Below, piece after piece: positions 43,231 through 51,358 of a DNA stretch of 64,000 bases. The position numbers and the translations under genes are program-made. The notes beneath the pieces are model-generated. The model did not search any database and was not told the origin of the DNA. It was given only the letters and a program-made list of their open reading frames with translations. The stretch is from the NCBI RefSeq assembly GCF_019457885.1, contig NZ_JAHZST010000017.1, positions 1-64,000 on the forward strand, written 5' to 3'. The stretch's first letter is position 1. The number at the start of each line of letters is the position of its first letter. This DNA comes from Shewanella nanhaiensis. GTDB taxonomy: Bacteria > Pseudomonadota > Gammaproteobacteria > Enterobacterales > Shewanellaceae.

Positions 43231-45648
43231 TTAAGCGGAGCTATTTTCTGGTTCACGTTCTGTCTGCTGATAGAGATCAGGATACCTAAGCAGTACCTCC
43301 TCGGTGATATCTAGAAGTTCACCTACGCCAACAATTCGCCATAAACGTTCCTGTAACTGCTTTGCCTTATGATGGGCATGTACAGTTATGTACTCCATCT
43401 CCTTACGGATATAACTAAGATCTGGTTTATCGGTGACACCTCGATAAACTCTTAAGGCCATAAATCGCCCTAGATTTTGACTTTGGGTGATAAAGTGTTC
43501 TCTAGCCTTAGTATCACCAATCTCGTTGGGGGCAACGCATTTTACTTTTACCTCTCCAAGGGATTGCCTAGATATCTGTAGGTAGAGCTCGAAGTACTCG
43601 AGACCCGTTTGGTGTTTCATTGCTCGAATAGGGTCTATAAAATCTTGCTTTAATCGCCCATCTTTAAGTAAGGAGGCGAGGTTATACTCCAGTGAGCGAG
43701 AGGCCGATGCCGCAAATAGATCGGTGATCTCATTTTTATGGGTACTGACCCCTAAGGTACTTAATTTAGCTGATTTAACGGTTTTCTCGATAAAGAAAGG
43801 GACTGAGTCTAAGTTACGTACTAGTAAGTTCTTTAAGGCATCAGCTAACTCTTTCATCTCACTGTTGGCTTCAGTTAATTTCTCAAGTTTGTCGCGGTTA
43901 TTAGTGATGAGTTTATTCATAAATTCGACACCAATATGAGGTGAATGCCCCATCACTGCCGCCAAATGGATACTCGAACCTGATTGTCTCTCCCTGATTA
44001 ATCGGTAGGGAAGCTGACTTAGATCTATTTTACCAGCGATAGATTGTAGCTTGGGAAAAGTCAGTTGTATTGGCGCGGTTCTGTCGAAATTAATAGGTTG
44101 CTCTAATGCAAGCTGTAAGCCTTTACTGGAGATATCTCGGGTAATGCCCGTGACGACTTTTTTACCTTGGCTGGCTTTCACTTGAGTCTTAAATGAAAAT
44201 CTAGCCTCATTACGTCGTTCACTAAATTGGAGCGAAAGTAACTTGACGTTGTTTTTCAATAATTTCTGTTGACCGAATACCTTAAGCTCATTGGTAGCCT
44301 TATCAGATCTGTCGTTCCAGCTAAGATAGTGCTCTTTCGCTTGTGGATCGGTGAGATCGATGAGCTGTAGCACATGGGAGAAACGTTTGAGTTGCGCCTC
44401 GGTAAGTGCTGAGTAGCAGCTATCATCACCAGGCAGTATGCTGGCTTTGTATGATTTTCTATGATCGATTGCATGATAGGTTAGCTTCAGTGTTTTCCAT
44501 GATGGCTTGGTGGAGCCAAAACTTAAAAACAGTGAGAGAAGCCTAGTCTCTTTCAATTCTGCTAACGTGGCTGAATAGAAGTAAACTCGGCCATTACTGT
44601 GGAAAGTGAAACAGAAAAACAGGGTATGATCTTTGTTATCTGGCTCATCTATCATGGCCTTGATCCTGCTGCCAGTGATCATGTTTGGCAGTTGACTGAT
44701 ATCTTGCTCATCTTGAAAATAATATTGCAGCTGCTGGTTATCTCGGCTTAAGAGCTTATGGGTTATTTTATAGTTATCAGCATCGGGCTCAATAAAGATC
44801 GGTAAATGAGGAAGGTGAGGCAGATAGTGACGCTCAAAGCCAAGTCCAGTTGCTGCCACTAAGATATCGTTGATATCGACTTTATACCTGAACTTATAAC
44901 CCTTAATTAGATTGGAGAGCATCTGCGTGAGTGCGTCACTGCCACCGACTCGTTTTAGGCGCATCCAGCAATACTCTGAACTGGTTTCTGTATCGACAAT
45001 CTGATATTCAACACCTTGTTGTAGATCTTCGTGATAGTACTCATCACTGAGCTCAAGCAGCTTTATCTTTATTGGATTATCGACGTTAAAACTATGCTTT
45101 AATGGTAGACGTATACGCGCTCCACCTACGGAGAGATCGACTGTGATCCCTAGGCTCTCGTTTCGACCGGGTTGGGAGGCTGAGATCCGAATGCTGTAAT
45201 TCATCCTCTCTTCACTACGGTTGAAGTAGCTGCCTAAAACAACGCCCGTTGCAATATAAGGTTCAGGAGTCGAGACCTCAGTTGCACTGCCTGTCTCCTG
45301 CAGTTTTGTTTTACGGCGTCGATGGGCATCGATGACATGTTCATAAACGCCTAATGTATACTTGCCATGGTAGAGAGCCATGGACTCTTTAAAACTCTCT
45401 TTTGCTGGCTCATCTAAATAATGATGACGATCCCCATCTGTGACCTCTTCACAGGCAAGTTCAGACTTATCTCTAAGATCTATGATACGTGTACAGAGCG
45501 CAGAGATGCGATTGAGCTCCATCTTTAGAAGAAAACGGGTTGAGTTGGACTCATCTTTTGTCAGCATATCGAAAATAGCCTGGAAGTCGGGTTCCATTAA
45601 GAGGGGCTTTAGCTGTTCTATTAATGCACTGTGTTCGTCTAAACTCAT
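43231..45648 (-). CDS. Large cytoplasmic protein with two PilZ domains
   Basis: 805 residues with no membrane segment or signal peptide. PilZ 1 (about 140-235) has RSEER as the RxxxR part and DLSVGG as the (D/N)xSxxG part. PilZ 2 (about 478-585) has RNEAR and DISSKG. Both could therefore bind cyclic-di-GMP. The intervening 240 residues and the C-terminal 220 residues match nothing I recognise. It lies divergent from radA in the Shewanella arrangement. The role is unknown; a c-di-GMP-responsive adaptor is the natural guess. Confidence 0.85.
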   Translation of the reverse strand: MSLDEHSALIEQLKPLLMEPDFQAIFDMLTKDESNSTRFLLKMELNRISALCTRIIDLRDKSELACEEVTDGDRHHYLDEPAKESFKESMALYHGKYTLGVYEHVIDAHRRRKTKLQETGSATEVSTPEPYIATGVVLGSYFNRSEERMNYSIRISASQPGRNESLGITVDLSVGGARIRLPLKHSFNVDNPIKIKLLELSDEYYHEDLQQGVEYQIVDTETSSEYCWMRLKRVGGSDALTQMLSNLIKGYKFRYKVDINDILVAATGLGFERHYLPHLPHLPIFIEPDADNYKITHKLLSRDNQQLQYYFQDEQDISQLPNMITGSRIKAMIDEPDNKDHTLFFCFTFHSNGRVYFYSATLAELKETRLLSLFLSFGSTKPSWKTLKLTYHAIDHRKSYKASILPGDDSCYSALTEAQLKRFSHVLQLIDLTDPQAKEHYLSWNDRSDKATNELKVFGQQKLLKNNVKLLSLQFSERRNEARFSFKTQVKASQGKKVVTGITRDISSKGLQLALEQPINFDRTAPIQLTFPKLQSIAGKIDLSQLPYRLIRERQSGSSIHLAAVMGHSPHIGVEFMNKLITNNRDKLEKLTEANSEMKELADALKNLLVRNLDSVPFFIEKTVKSAKLSTLGVSTHKNEITDLFAASASRSLEYNLASLLKDGRLKQDFIDPIRAMKHQTGLEYFELYLQISRQSLGEVKVKCVAPNEIGDTKAREHFITQSQNLGRFMALRVYRGVTDKPDLSYIRKEMEYITVHAHHKAKQLQERLWRIVGVGELLDITEEVLLRYPDLYQQTEREPENSSA

Positions 45649-46064
45649 TACTCACTCATATTATTCGTAGGGAGGCGTTGTTATTTGTTGCTGTACTATT
45701 TTAAGTAAAGGAGATGAAAAATACTGCTTAAATATCTGGATTCACTATTTTAATATAGGGTATAAAACACCTCTTATTGAGGTGATAATTCTATCCATGA
45801 CTGATAATCTTATTGCCAACAGATCTTATGTCGGCTGTTAGAGAAAATTCTTGATAATGAATTTTCAATCAGTTTAATGATAAGTCGTTATTATCATTTG
45901 ATTATCGCAACACGTTCACCGCTTTAACTCAAGCTAGAGACCATTTTTATGATATCACAGGCAAGATAAGCAAGTGGTCGTTTGAGCTTGTGAAAACGTC
46001 TGCTTAATAGTGAGACTGTTCGTTAGCATTCAATTCAATCGTTTTTCAATAGTTATGTAGAGAT
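45649..46064. other. Divergent intergenic region upstream of radA
   Basis: These 416 AT-rich bases should hold the promoters of the double-PilZ gene and radA. A hairpin CACCTC/GAGGTG (45768-45784) is present without a T-run. No further gene is seen. Confidence 0.4.
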
Positions 46065-47438
46065 ATGGCAAAAAATAAAACAGCATATGTGTGTAATGAG
46101 TGTGGTCAGGACTTTCCTCGTTGGCAGGGGCAATGCAGTGCCTGTCATGAGTGGAACACCATCACTGAGGTGCGTTTAAGCAGTGCCAAGTCTTCAGGCT
46201 CCTCTGTGGCTGGTTATGCAGGCTCTGTTGGAGGTGGTTCAAAGAGACTGAGTGAGGTTGAGGAGTTTGAAGCACAAAAGATGCTTACCGGGATAGGTGA
46301 GCTTGACCGCGTATTGTGTGGCGGGCTTACTACTGGTTCAGTCAATATCATCTCTGGGGATCCTGGTGCGGGTAAGACGACATTATTGTCTGATCTTGTT
46401 TCGCGTATGTCCCAAATTATGCCGTCTCTATACTGTACAGCTGAAGAGTCACTTTCACAGTTTAAGAACCGTGTTAACCGTCTTAAATTAAACTGTAATG
46501 AGGAAAACTTGTACTTAATGGCGGAAACCAGCGTTGAAGCGATTATTGCAGAGCTCGAGGCTAAAAAGGTCAAATTTGCCGTTATCGACTCTATTCAAGC
46601 CGTTGTTACCGACTTAGCAAACGGCAGTCCAGGCTCTCCCTCACAGGTTAAAAGCAGTGCTCAGTCATTGACTCAATACTGCAAGCAGAACAATGTCACC
46701 ATGTTTTTAGTGGCGCACGTGAACAAAAACAATGAAACGGCGGGGCCGCAGACCCTGATCCATATCGTAGATTGTTTGACGCATCTTGAGTGTAATGACG
46801 GTCAGGTAAGAACCCTTAGAGCTAACAAGAACCGTTTTGGCGATGTTGATACTGTGGGTATCTTTAGAATGACAGAGCGAGGCATGCTCAGTGTCGATAA
46901 CCCAAGTGAGATCTTTCTATCGGGTTCATCAACCCAGTCCCCCGGCGCCGCCATTACCTGTATCCGTAAGGGAAACCGTAATCTTTTACTGGAGATCCAG
47001 TGCCTAACCACAGAAACCGAAGGGGAGTTTCCTCAACGTGTCTGTGTTGGTCTCAACATGAACCGAATTAAGATGCTAACGGGAATATTGCGAAAACACA
47101 CCCGCACTAAGATATTTCACGATACCTACTTTAACTTAGTGGGTGGCCTGAAGATTGATGAATCGGAAACCTGTATCGACTTAGCCTTGGTAACGGCACT
47201 CTTGAGTAGCTTAAATGATTTTGTGGTACCAAGAACCACCTGCATCATGGGCGAGCTTAGCTTAAATGGCGACGTCAGACCTATAGACAGTGGCGTTCCA
47301 AGGGTGAAAGAAGCGGTTCAGCATGGCTTTACCGAGGTATTTATCCCTTTTCGTAACTACCATAAATCCATGGAGGGGTTAGGCGCTAAAATTATCCCAG
47401 TGAAAACCATTCACGAATTGCTTGAATTAATCAATTAA
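46065..47438 (+). CDS. radA: DNA repair protein RadA
   Basis: A RecA-like helicase that drives branch migration in recombinational repair. The 457 residues start with a four-Cys zinc finger (CNECG, then CSACH), then Walker A SGDPGAGKTTLLS (about 97), a Walker B-like FAVIDSIQAV, the RadA-specific KNRFG motif (about 258) and a C-terminal Lon-protease-like domain (NLVGGLKIDESETCIDLALV). Length and order match the family. Confidence 0.97.
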   Translation: MAKNKTAYVCNECGQDFPRWQGQCSACHEWNTITEVRLSSAKSSGSSVAGYAGSVGGGSKRLSEVEEFEAQKMLTGIGELDRVLCGGLTTGSVNIISGDPGAGKTTLLSDLVSRMSQIMPSLYCTAEESLSQFKNRVNRLKLNCNEENLYLMAETSVEAIIAELEAKKVKFAVIDSIQAVVTDLANGSPGSPSQVKSSAQSLTQYCKQNNVTMFLVAHVNKNNETAGPQTLIHIVDCLTHLECNDGQVRTLRANKNRFGDVDTVGIFRMTERGMLSVDNPSEIFLSGSSTQSPGAAITCIRKGNRNLLLEIQCLTTETEGEFPQRVCVGLNMNRIKMLTGILRKHTRTKIFHDTYFNLVGGLKIDESETCIDLALVTALLSSLNDFVVPRTTCIMGELSLNGDVRPIDSGVPRVKEAVQHGFTEVFIPFRNYHKSMEGLGAKIIPVKTIHELLELIN

Positions 47439-47527
47439 CTCTCTAGTTTTTTTAGGCTTTATTGGGCTGTTTATGTTGTCTTAGTTAGTGTGGTTACTTT
47501 ATTAGGTCTTAGTTGCTTGCAACAGAC

Positions 47528-47905
47528 CTATGTGTTCATTGTTGAGAAATTTGTTCGGTAACGGATTGTATTAAACATTAATTGACTTCCACGATTAGAG
47601 AACATTAAATGCCTAGCTCTTTTTGTGGAAACCCCATTACTATTAGTCTTCCACCGCTTATATCCATCGTCAGTGAGGAATATTTGAAGGTTAGAGCAAA
47701 CAAAGCATATTAAGTCGAGTGATTCACTTTTCTCGTAATCTTGATATTCCTCACTTTGATATTTTGTTATCCCGGTATTACCGTCGGACATTAATTCTTT
47801 TAGTACAGTTTGAGCATTATCACTATCAATATCCCAAGCACCAAATTCAGTTTTGAGTTCATGTACTTCAGATGCTAGTAGCGCTAAAAGAATTGAAGTT
47901 AACAC
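47528..47905 (-). CDS. Hypothetical exported protein, start uncertain
   Basis: 125 residues from a GTG. The first 12 residues are hydrophobic (LTSILLALLAS), then VHELKTEFGAWDIDSDNAQ and a region with CFVC and a Lys/Arg-rich C-terminus. No family is recognised. There is no ribosome site before the GTG. An ATG 22 bases upstream is one base out of frame across AAAA; one extra A would give MAKISFVLTSILLALLAS, a better signal peptide. It may be a frameshifted gene. It lies in a low-conservation patch after radA. Confidence 0.4.
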   Translation of the reverse strand: MLTSILLALLASEVHELKTEFGAWDIDSDNAQTVLKELMSDGNTGITKYQSEEYQDYEKSESLDLICFVCSNLQIFLTDDGYKRWKTNSNGVSTKRARHLMFSNRGSQLMFNTIRYRTNFSTMNT

Positions 47906-48052
47906 GAAGCTAATTTTGCCATGAGTTTACGAATTTGTTAGGCATTTTTTAGACCATACACCTTGAATCAGACTGTATAAATACCCATGTAATAAGTGTG
48001 TTTTATTGCACATGGTGATCCAACTTACTACTTATTCATTATGAGGTAATTT

Positions 48053-48283
48053 ATGTCTAAAGATGATTACAACGTGTACCAAGATAGCGATGGTACATGG
48101 AAAGGAAAACGTGAAGATGCAAGCCGAGCTAGCGTGACTGGAGCAACTCAAAAAGAAGTATTTGAAAGAGCTAGGGAACTAGCACAAAAAGCACAATCTG
48201 AAGTTTCGATCCATCGTGGTGATAACGGTAAGATCCGTGCGAAACACAGCTATGGAAATGACCCGAAAAGCACCAAAGGATAA
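48053..48283 (+). CDS. DUF2188 domain protein
   Basis: A 76-residue hydrophilic protein. The pattern YNVYQDSDGTWKGKREDASR, then TQKEVFERARELAQK and SIHRGDNGKIRAKHSYGNDP, is that of the DUF2188 family, which spans the whole protein. GAGG lies seven bases before the ATG. The molecular role is unknown. A hairpin with a short T tail ends the gene. It stands alone in an intergenic-rich patch. Confidence 0.85.
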   Translation: MSKDDYNVYQDSDGTWKGKREDASRASVTGATQKEVFERARELAQKAQSEVSIHRGDNGKIRAKHSYGNDPKSTKG

Positions 48284-48297
48284 ATCTTAAAATTATG

Positions 48298-48323
48298 AGG
48301 GAGTTAAAATCAAGCTCCCTTTA
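48298..48323 (+). terminator. Weak terminator after the DUF2188 gene
   Basis: Stem AGGGAG/CTCCCT around an 11-base loop with a short T tail. A second inverted repeat GCCTAA/TTAGGC follows at 48326-48344. Confidence 0.55.
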
Positions 48324-48604
48324 ATGCCTAACTGTATATTAGGCTGAACTTTGAATAAGAACATTCCCCATAAGAACGATTTTTACAAGTGATAGCCTTT
48401 GTATTTATTGCTTAAAGTTAACAGTAAAGCTATTAACCATCAATGAGTTAATATTGGCAACTTGCTAGTTATCAACTCTCTTTTTTGAGTGGAACAAATA
48501 ATCTCGATTTTTGCAAAAAATGCAAGGTATAAACTGTTCAACTTAGCCATAGTCTAGAGCCACAATTCCAGTAATAAAGCCAAATCGAAGAAGTAAATGA
48601 ACAG

Positions 48605-48740
48605 GTGCAGATTCAGCTGCGAGTTTCGGTTTCAAGGATGAAACCGTAAAGCGGCCAAGGATGGCTTCACAGCGCCTCGCAGAAGTAACTGCACATTGCC
48701 CGCTGGGAAGCGATAGATCACAGTGAAGGTACAATCTTCA
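48605..48740 (+). ncRNA. Candidate structured RNA with AAGGAT apical loops
   Basis: Nested inverted repeats build a compact fold. P1 is GTGCAG/CTGCAC (48605-48610 with 48689-48694). P2 is CTGCGAG/CTCGCAG (48617-48623 with 48676-48682). Inside P2 is a seven-base hairpin CGGTTTC/GAAACCG with the loop AAGGAT (48627-48646) and a shorter GGCC/GGCT hairpin with the same loop (48653-48666). Downstream are CGCT/AGCG with a GGGA loop (48701-48712) and TGAAG/CTTCA (48724-48740). GGA in hairpin loops is the CsrA-binding pattern. No coding frame is convincing. It could instead be a dispersed structured repeat. Confidence 0.45.
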
Positions 48741-48775
48741 ACAATCCAATGCCAATTTAGATAAAAGTTAACATA

Positions 48776-48806
48776 TAAAAAATGTAATAAGCCTTCATTC
48801 GAAGGC
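48776..48806 (-). terminator. Terminator of the small PilZ gene
   Basis: On the minus strand GCCTTC pairs with GAAGGC around GAAT, followed within a few bases by a T-run. Confidence 0.75.
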
Positions 48807-48843
48807 CTATTAACAGAAGTTAAATCAGAAATGTCGCGAACCT

Positions 48844-49221
48844 TCAATCCAAGGTTGGTTTATCATGTGCATCAATAAAGTTTTCCAGCTCACGGTTGAG
48901 TAGAGAGGCATCGCCTAAATTGAGTTCTAGCATACGCCTGAGGTGACTGATACTTTCAACATCGATGTGGAAACATTTAAGCCCTAAGAGTCGCTCGGTT
49001 GAGTAAACCAGTGTGGCTTCCATTCGCAATTCGATATCTGAATCGGGGAGAGAGAAACCGAGTGTGATAGTGCCCTCTGCTGGTGCAAAATCCATTGGTT
49101 TATCAATCAGTGCTCCATTTAGACTCAAGTCATGAATTTTAGTCGCCCACATATTTTCGCCTTGATTGAGATAGGCGGTTGTATTAAACAAAATACGGGA
49201 AAACTGACGCCTTTCATCCAT
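48844..49221 (-). CDS. Single-domain PilZ protein
   Basis: 125 residues consisting of little more than one PilZ domain. The RxxxR motif is RQFSR near the N-terminus and the DxSxxG motif is DLSLNG (about 31-36), so c-di-GMP binding is expected. It is cytoplasmic. It is divergent from torR across 239 AT-rich bases. A link to TMAO regulation is possible by position only. Confidence 0.88.
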   Translation of the reverse strand: MDERRQFSRILFNTTAYLNQGENMWATKIHDLSLNGALIDKPMDFAPAEGTITLGFSLPDSDIELRMEATLVYSTERLLGLKCFHIDVESISHLRRMLELNLGDASLLNRELENFIDAHDKPTLD

Positions 49222-49460
49222 AAGTCATCCTTAATGTACCGGTTAGAAAATAGCTTAAAAATTAATATGCTTCGCTATAAGCATATGCCACTTTGTTATG
49301 GGTGTAAAAATTCTTGCGATATTAATGTTTTTTTACTGATCAAACTCACTTTATGTTGGCCATTTATCGATCAAATCGGATATTTTACACATTGCTTATA
49401 TGCAAATATGAAAAAATGTGAATAATTGAGAAGATGTTTCGGGATAGGATAATTTAAGCC

Positions 49461-50192
49461 ATGGCGTATAACGTGTTGGTTGTCGACGATGAGTCAGTCA
49501 TTCGTGCAAGGTTAAAAGGGTATTTTGAGAAGGAGGGCTATCGGGTCCAACAGGCTCAAAATGGCGAGCAGATGTGGCATGAGTTTAATCGTCAACATAT
49601 CGATCTTGTTATACTCGATATTAATCTACAGGGCAGTAATGGATTAAATTCTGGTGCCGATGGTTTAAGCCTGACAAGAGAGCTAAGAAGCCGTTCCGAT
49701 GTAGGCATTATACTGGTCACAGGTCGTGATGAGGCGATAGATAAGATCATTGGTTTGGAGATGGGAGCCGACGATTATGTGACTAAGCCTTTTGAGTTGC
49801 GTGAGCTGTTAGTTAGGGTAAAAAACCTGCTTTGGCGGATCTCGCTTGTTCGTCAGGCTGAGCAGAAAGTTATTGAGCAGCTTGAAGAAAAAGATGATGT
49901 GATCGTATTTGATGGTTATGCACTTGAGCTCAATAGCCGTAAACTACTTCATGGTGAGGATCTCATTAAGCTGACGAAAGCAGAGTTTGAGTTACTGGCT
50001 GCTTTTGCACTGCATCCGCAACAAGTGCTTTCCCGCGAGCGTCTTATGCAGCAAACAAGTCATAGAAATCAAGATGTTAATGATAGAACTATCGATGTCA
50101 TCTTAAGACGATTACGCAATAAACTTAATCCAGATTTATTTGTGACGGTTCACGGAGAGGGCTACTTATTCTCAGCTAAGGTTGAGGATTAA
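49461..50192 (+). CDS. torR: TMAO response regulator TorR
   Basis: 243-residue OmpR-family regulator. The receiver domain has VVDDE (about 8-11), the phospho-acceptor Asp53 (VILDINL) and the conserved Lys in TKPFELREL. The C-terminal winged helix contains LTKAEFELLAAF and DVILRRLRNKL. It should activate torECAD when phosphorylated by TorS. It is adjacent to torT and torS; its last 17 bases overlap the 3' end of torT on the other strand. Confidence 0.93.
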   Translation: MAYNVLVVDDESVIRARLKGYFEKEGYRVQQAQNGEQMWHEFNRQHIDLVILDINLQGSNGLNSGADGLSLTRELRSRSDVGIILVTGRDEAIDKIIGLEMGADDYVTKPFELRELLVRVKNLLWRISLVRQAEQKVIEQLEEKDDVIVFDGYALELNSRKLLHGEDLIKLTKAEFELLAAFALHPQQVLSRERLMQQTSHRNQDVNDRTIDVILRRLRNKLNPDLFVTVHGEGYLFSAKVED

Positions 50193-51264
50193 CGCTGTAG
50201 ACAGGGTAGAAGTTGGCTGGAGCTAAGCTCTTGCTTAGTTTGTTTTTGATCTTGTCTTGATTGAGCTTCTGAGCGTTTATCCCTTGAATCTTGGGACCAA
50301 TATCACCATGAATAGCATTTCCTTCTAGCTCTTTGACAACAATATCAATAGCCAGTTTTCCCTGTAAAACTACTAAGTCATCGCTGCTAAAGGAGACTTT
50401 ATCTCTGAATAAGCCTCTTAGTACACCAGGAGATAGGTAACTGCTGACGAGTTTTACTTTGCCCTCTAAATGTTTATGGCCTATTTCGCCGATGGCTGCC
50501 TCTATGGCGACGGCACTGCCTAAGATGTAATTTGGGCTCTGATCATCGAGTAGGTGATGTAGCTGATCCCGGTAAAGATCCCGATTATTGTCTGCATGAC
50601 GTATAGAGGAGATCTTGATATCGCTCTCTTTTAATGCATCGAATACCCCTTGGTCTACCCAATCGCTCCCACCTAGTTTTTCTGGGCCAGTCAGTAGTGC
50701 TAAATCTTTCTGTTTCTTATGGCTGCTTGTAGGAGATAGAGTCAGATCATTTTTGATAAACTGACCCGCATGCCAGCCCATCTGATACCAATTGACTCCG
50801 ATCCGTGTCGTAATGGTGGGGCTGTCGACTCTATTGACCAATGCGATAACTGGTTTAGTGATTGGACCGTGGTAATATGCAATGAGTTTGGGGTCGACAG
50901 TGCCAAGTAAAATGGCATCAAAATCCCCTTTCATGCAGTTGCTGAGTTGTTTTAGTTGTTTCTTTTTATGGTAATAACTTCCAGCTTCAAATAGCTCGAG
51001 TTTGATATTGAGCTTAGTGGCTTGCTGCACTAAGCCATAATCAATGCCGATCCAGTAAGCATCTTTTAGATGGGGAACAAGAGCACAGATTTTCCAAGGT
51101 TGTTGAGTCTGTTTAAGCGGTGTATAAAGCAGAGTGTTTGCGGTTTGAACCTTGGTATTGTAAGGAGTACGCTGCTCTAAGGACCAAGTTTCACCGTTGG
51201 CCTGGAGGGCAAAGAGAAGTGGCATGATACTGACGAACGTTGAGATTATTTTTTTTAAAGTCAC
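50176..51264 (-). CDS. torT: Periplasmic TMAO-sensing protein TorT
   Basis: A 362-residue periplasmic binding protein of the LacI/RbsB fold. The signal peptide ends near LQANG; KICALVPHLKDAYWIGIDYGL begins the sugar-binding-like fold. It binds TMAO and touches the TorS sensor domain. It is convergent with torR (17-base overlap) and divergent from torS, so the three regulators are in three transcription units. Confidence 0.92.
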   Translation of the reverse strand: MTLKKIISTFVSIMPLLFALQANGETWSLEQRTPYNTKVQTANTLLYTPLKQTQQPWKICALVPHLKDAYWIGIDYGLVQQATKLNIKLELFEAGSYYHKKKQLKQLSNCMKGDFDAILLGTVDPKLIAYYHGPITKPVIALVNRVDSPTITTRIGVNWYQMGWHAGQFIKNDLTLSPTSSHKKQKDLALLTGPEKLGGSDWVDQGVFDALKESDIKISSIRHADNNRDLYRDQLHHLLDDQSPNYILGSAVAIEAAIGEIGHKHLEGKVKLVSSYLSPGVLRGLFRDKVSFSSDDLVVLQGKLAIDIVVKELEGNAIHGDIGPKIQGINAQKLNQDKIKNKLSKSLAPANFYPVYSVNPQP

Positions 51265-51358
51265 TTTTCACCACCGCTATTTGGTATTAACTGAGCGTTT
51301 ATTCGATTTATATAATATCAGTTTTTAATTGTATCAGCCTTTAACAGAAGGAATAAGA

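Noticed and set aside
47937..48332. Integron cassette carrying the DUF2188 gene (GTTAGGC before, GCCTAAC after)
   Set aside because: The two seven-base boxes are suggestive, but no complete attC partner sites or integrase are visible, and such short motifs arise by chance.
48543..48847. Minus-strand frames of 63 and 71 codons
   Set aside because: They overlap the structured region in different frames and lack initiation signals.
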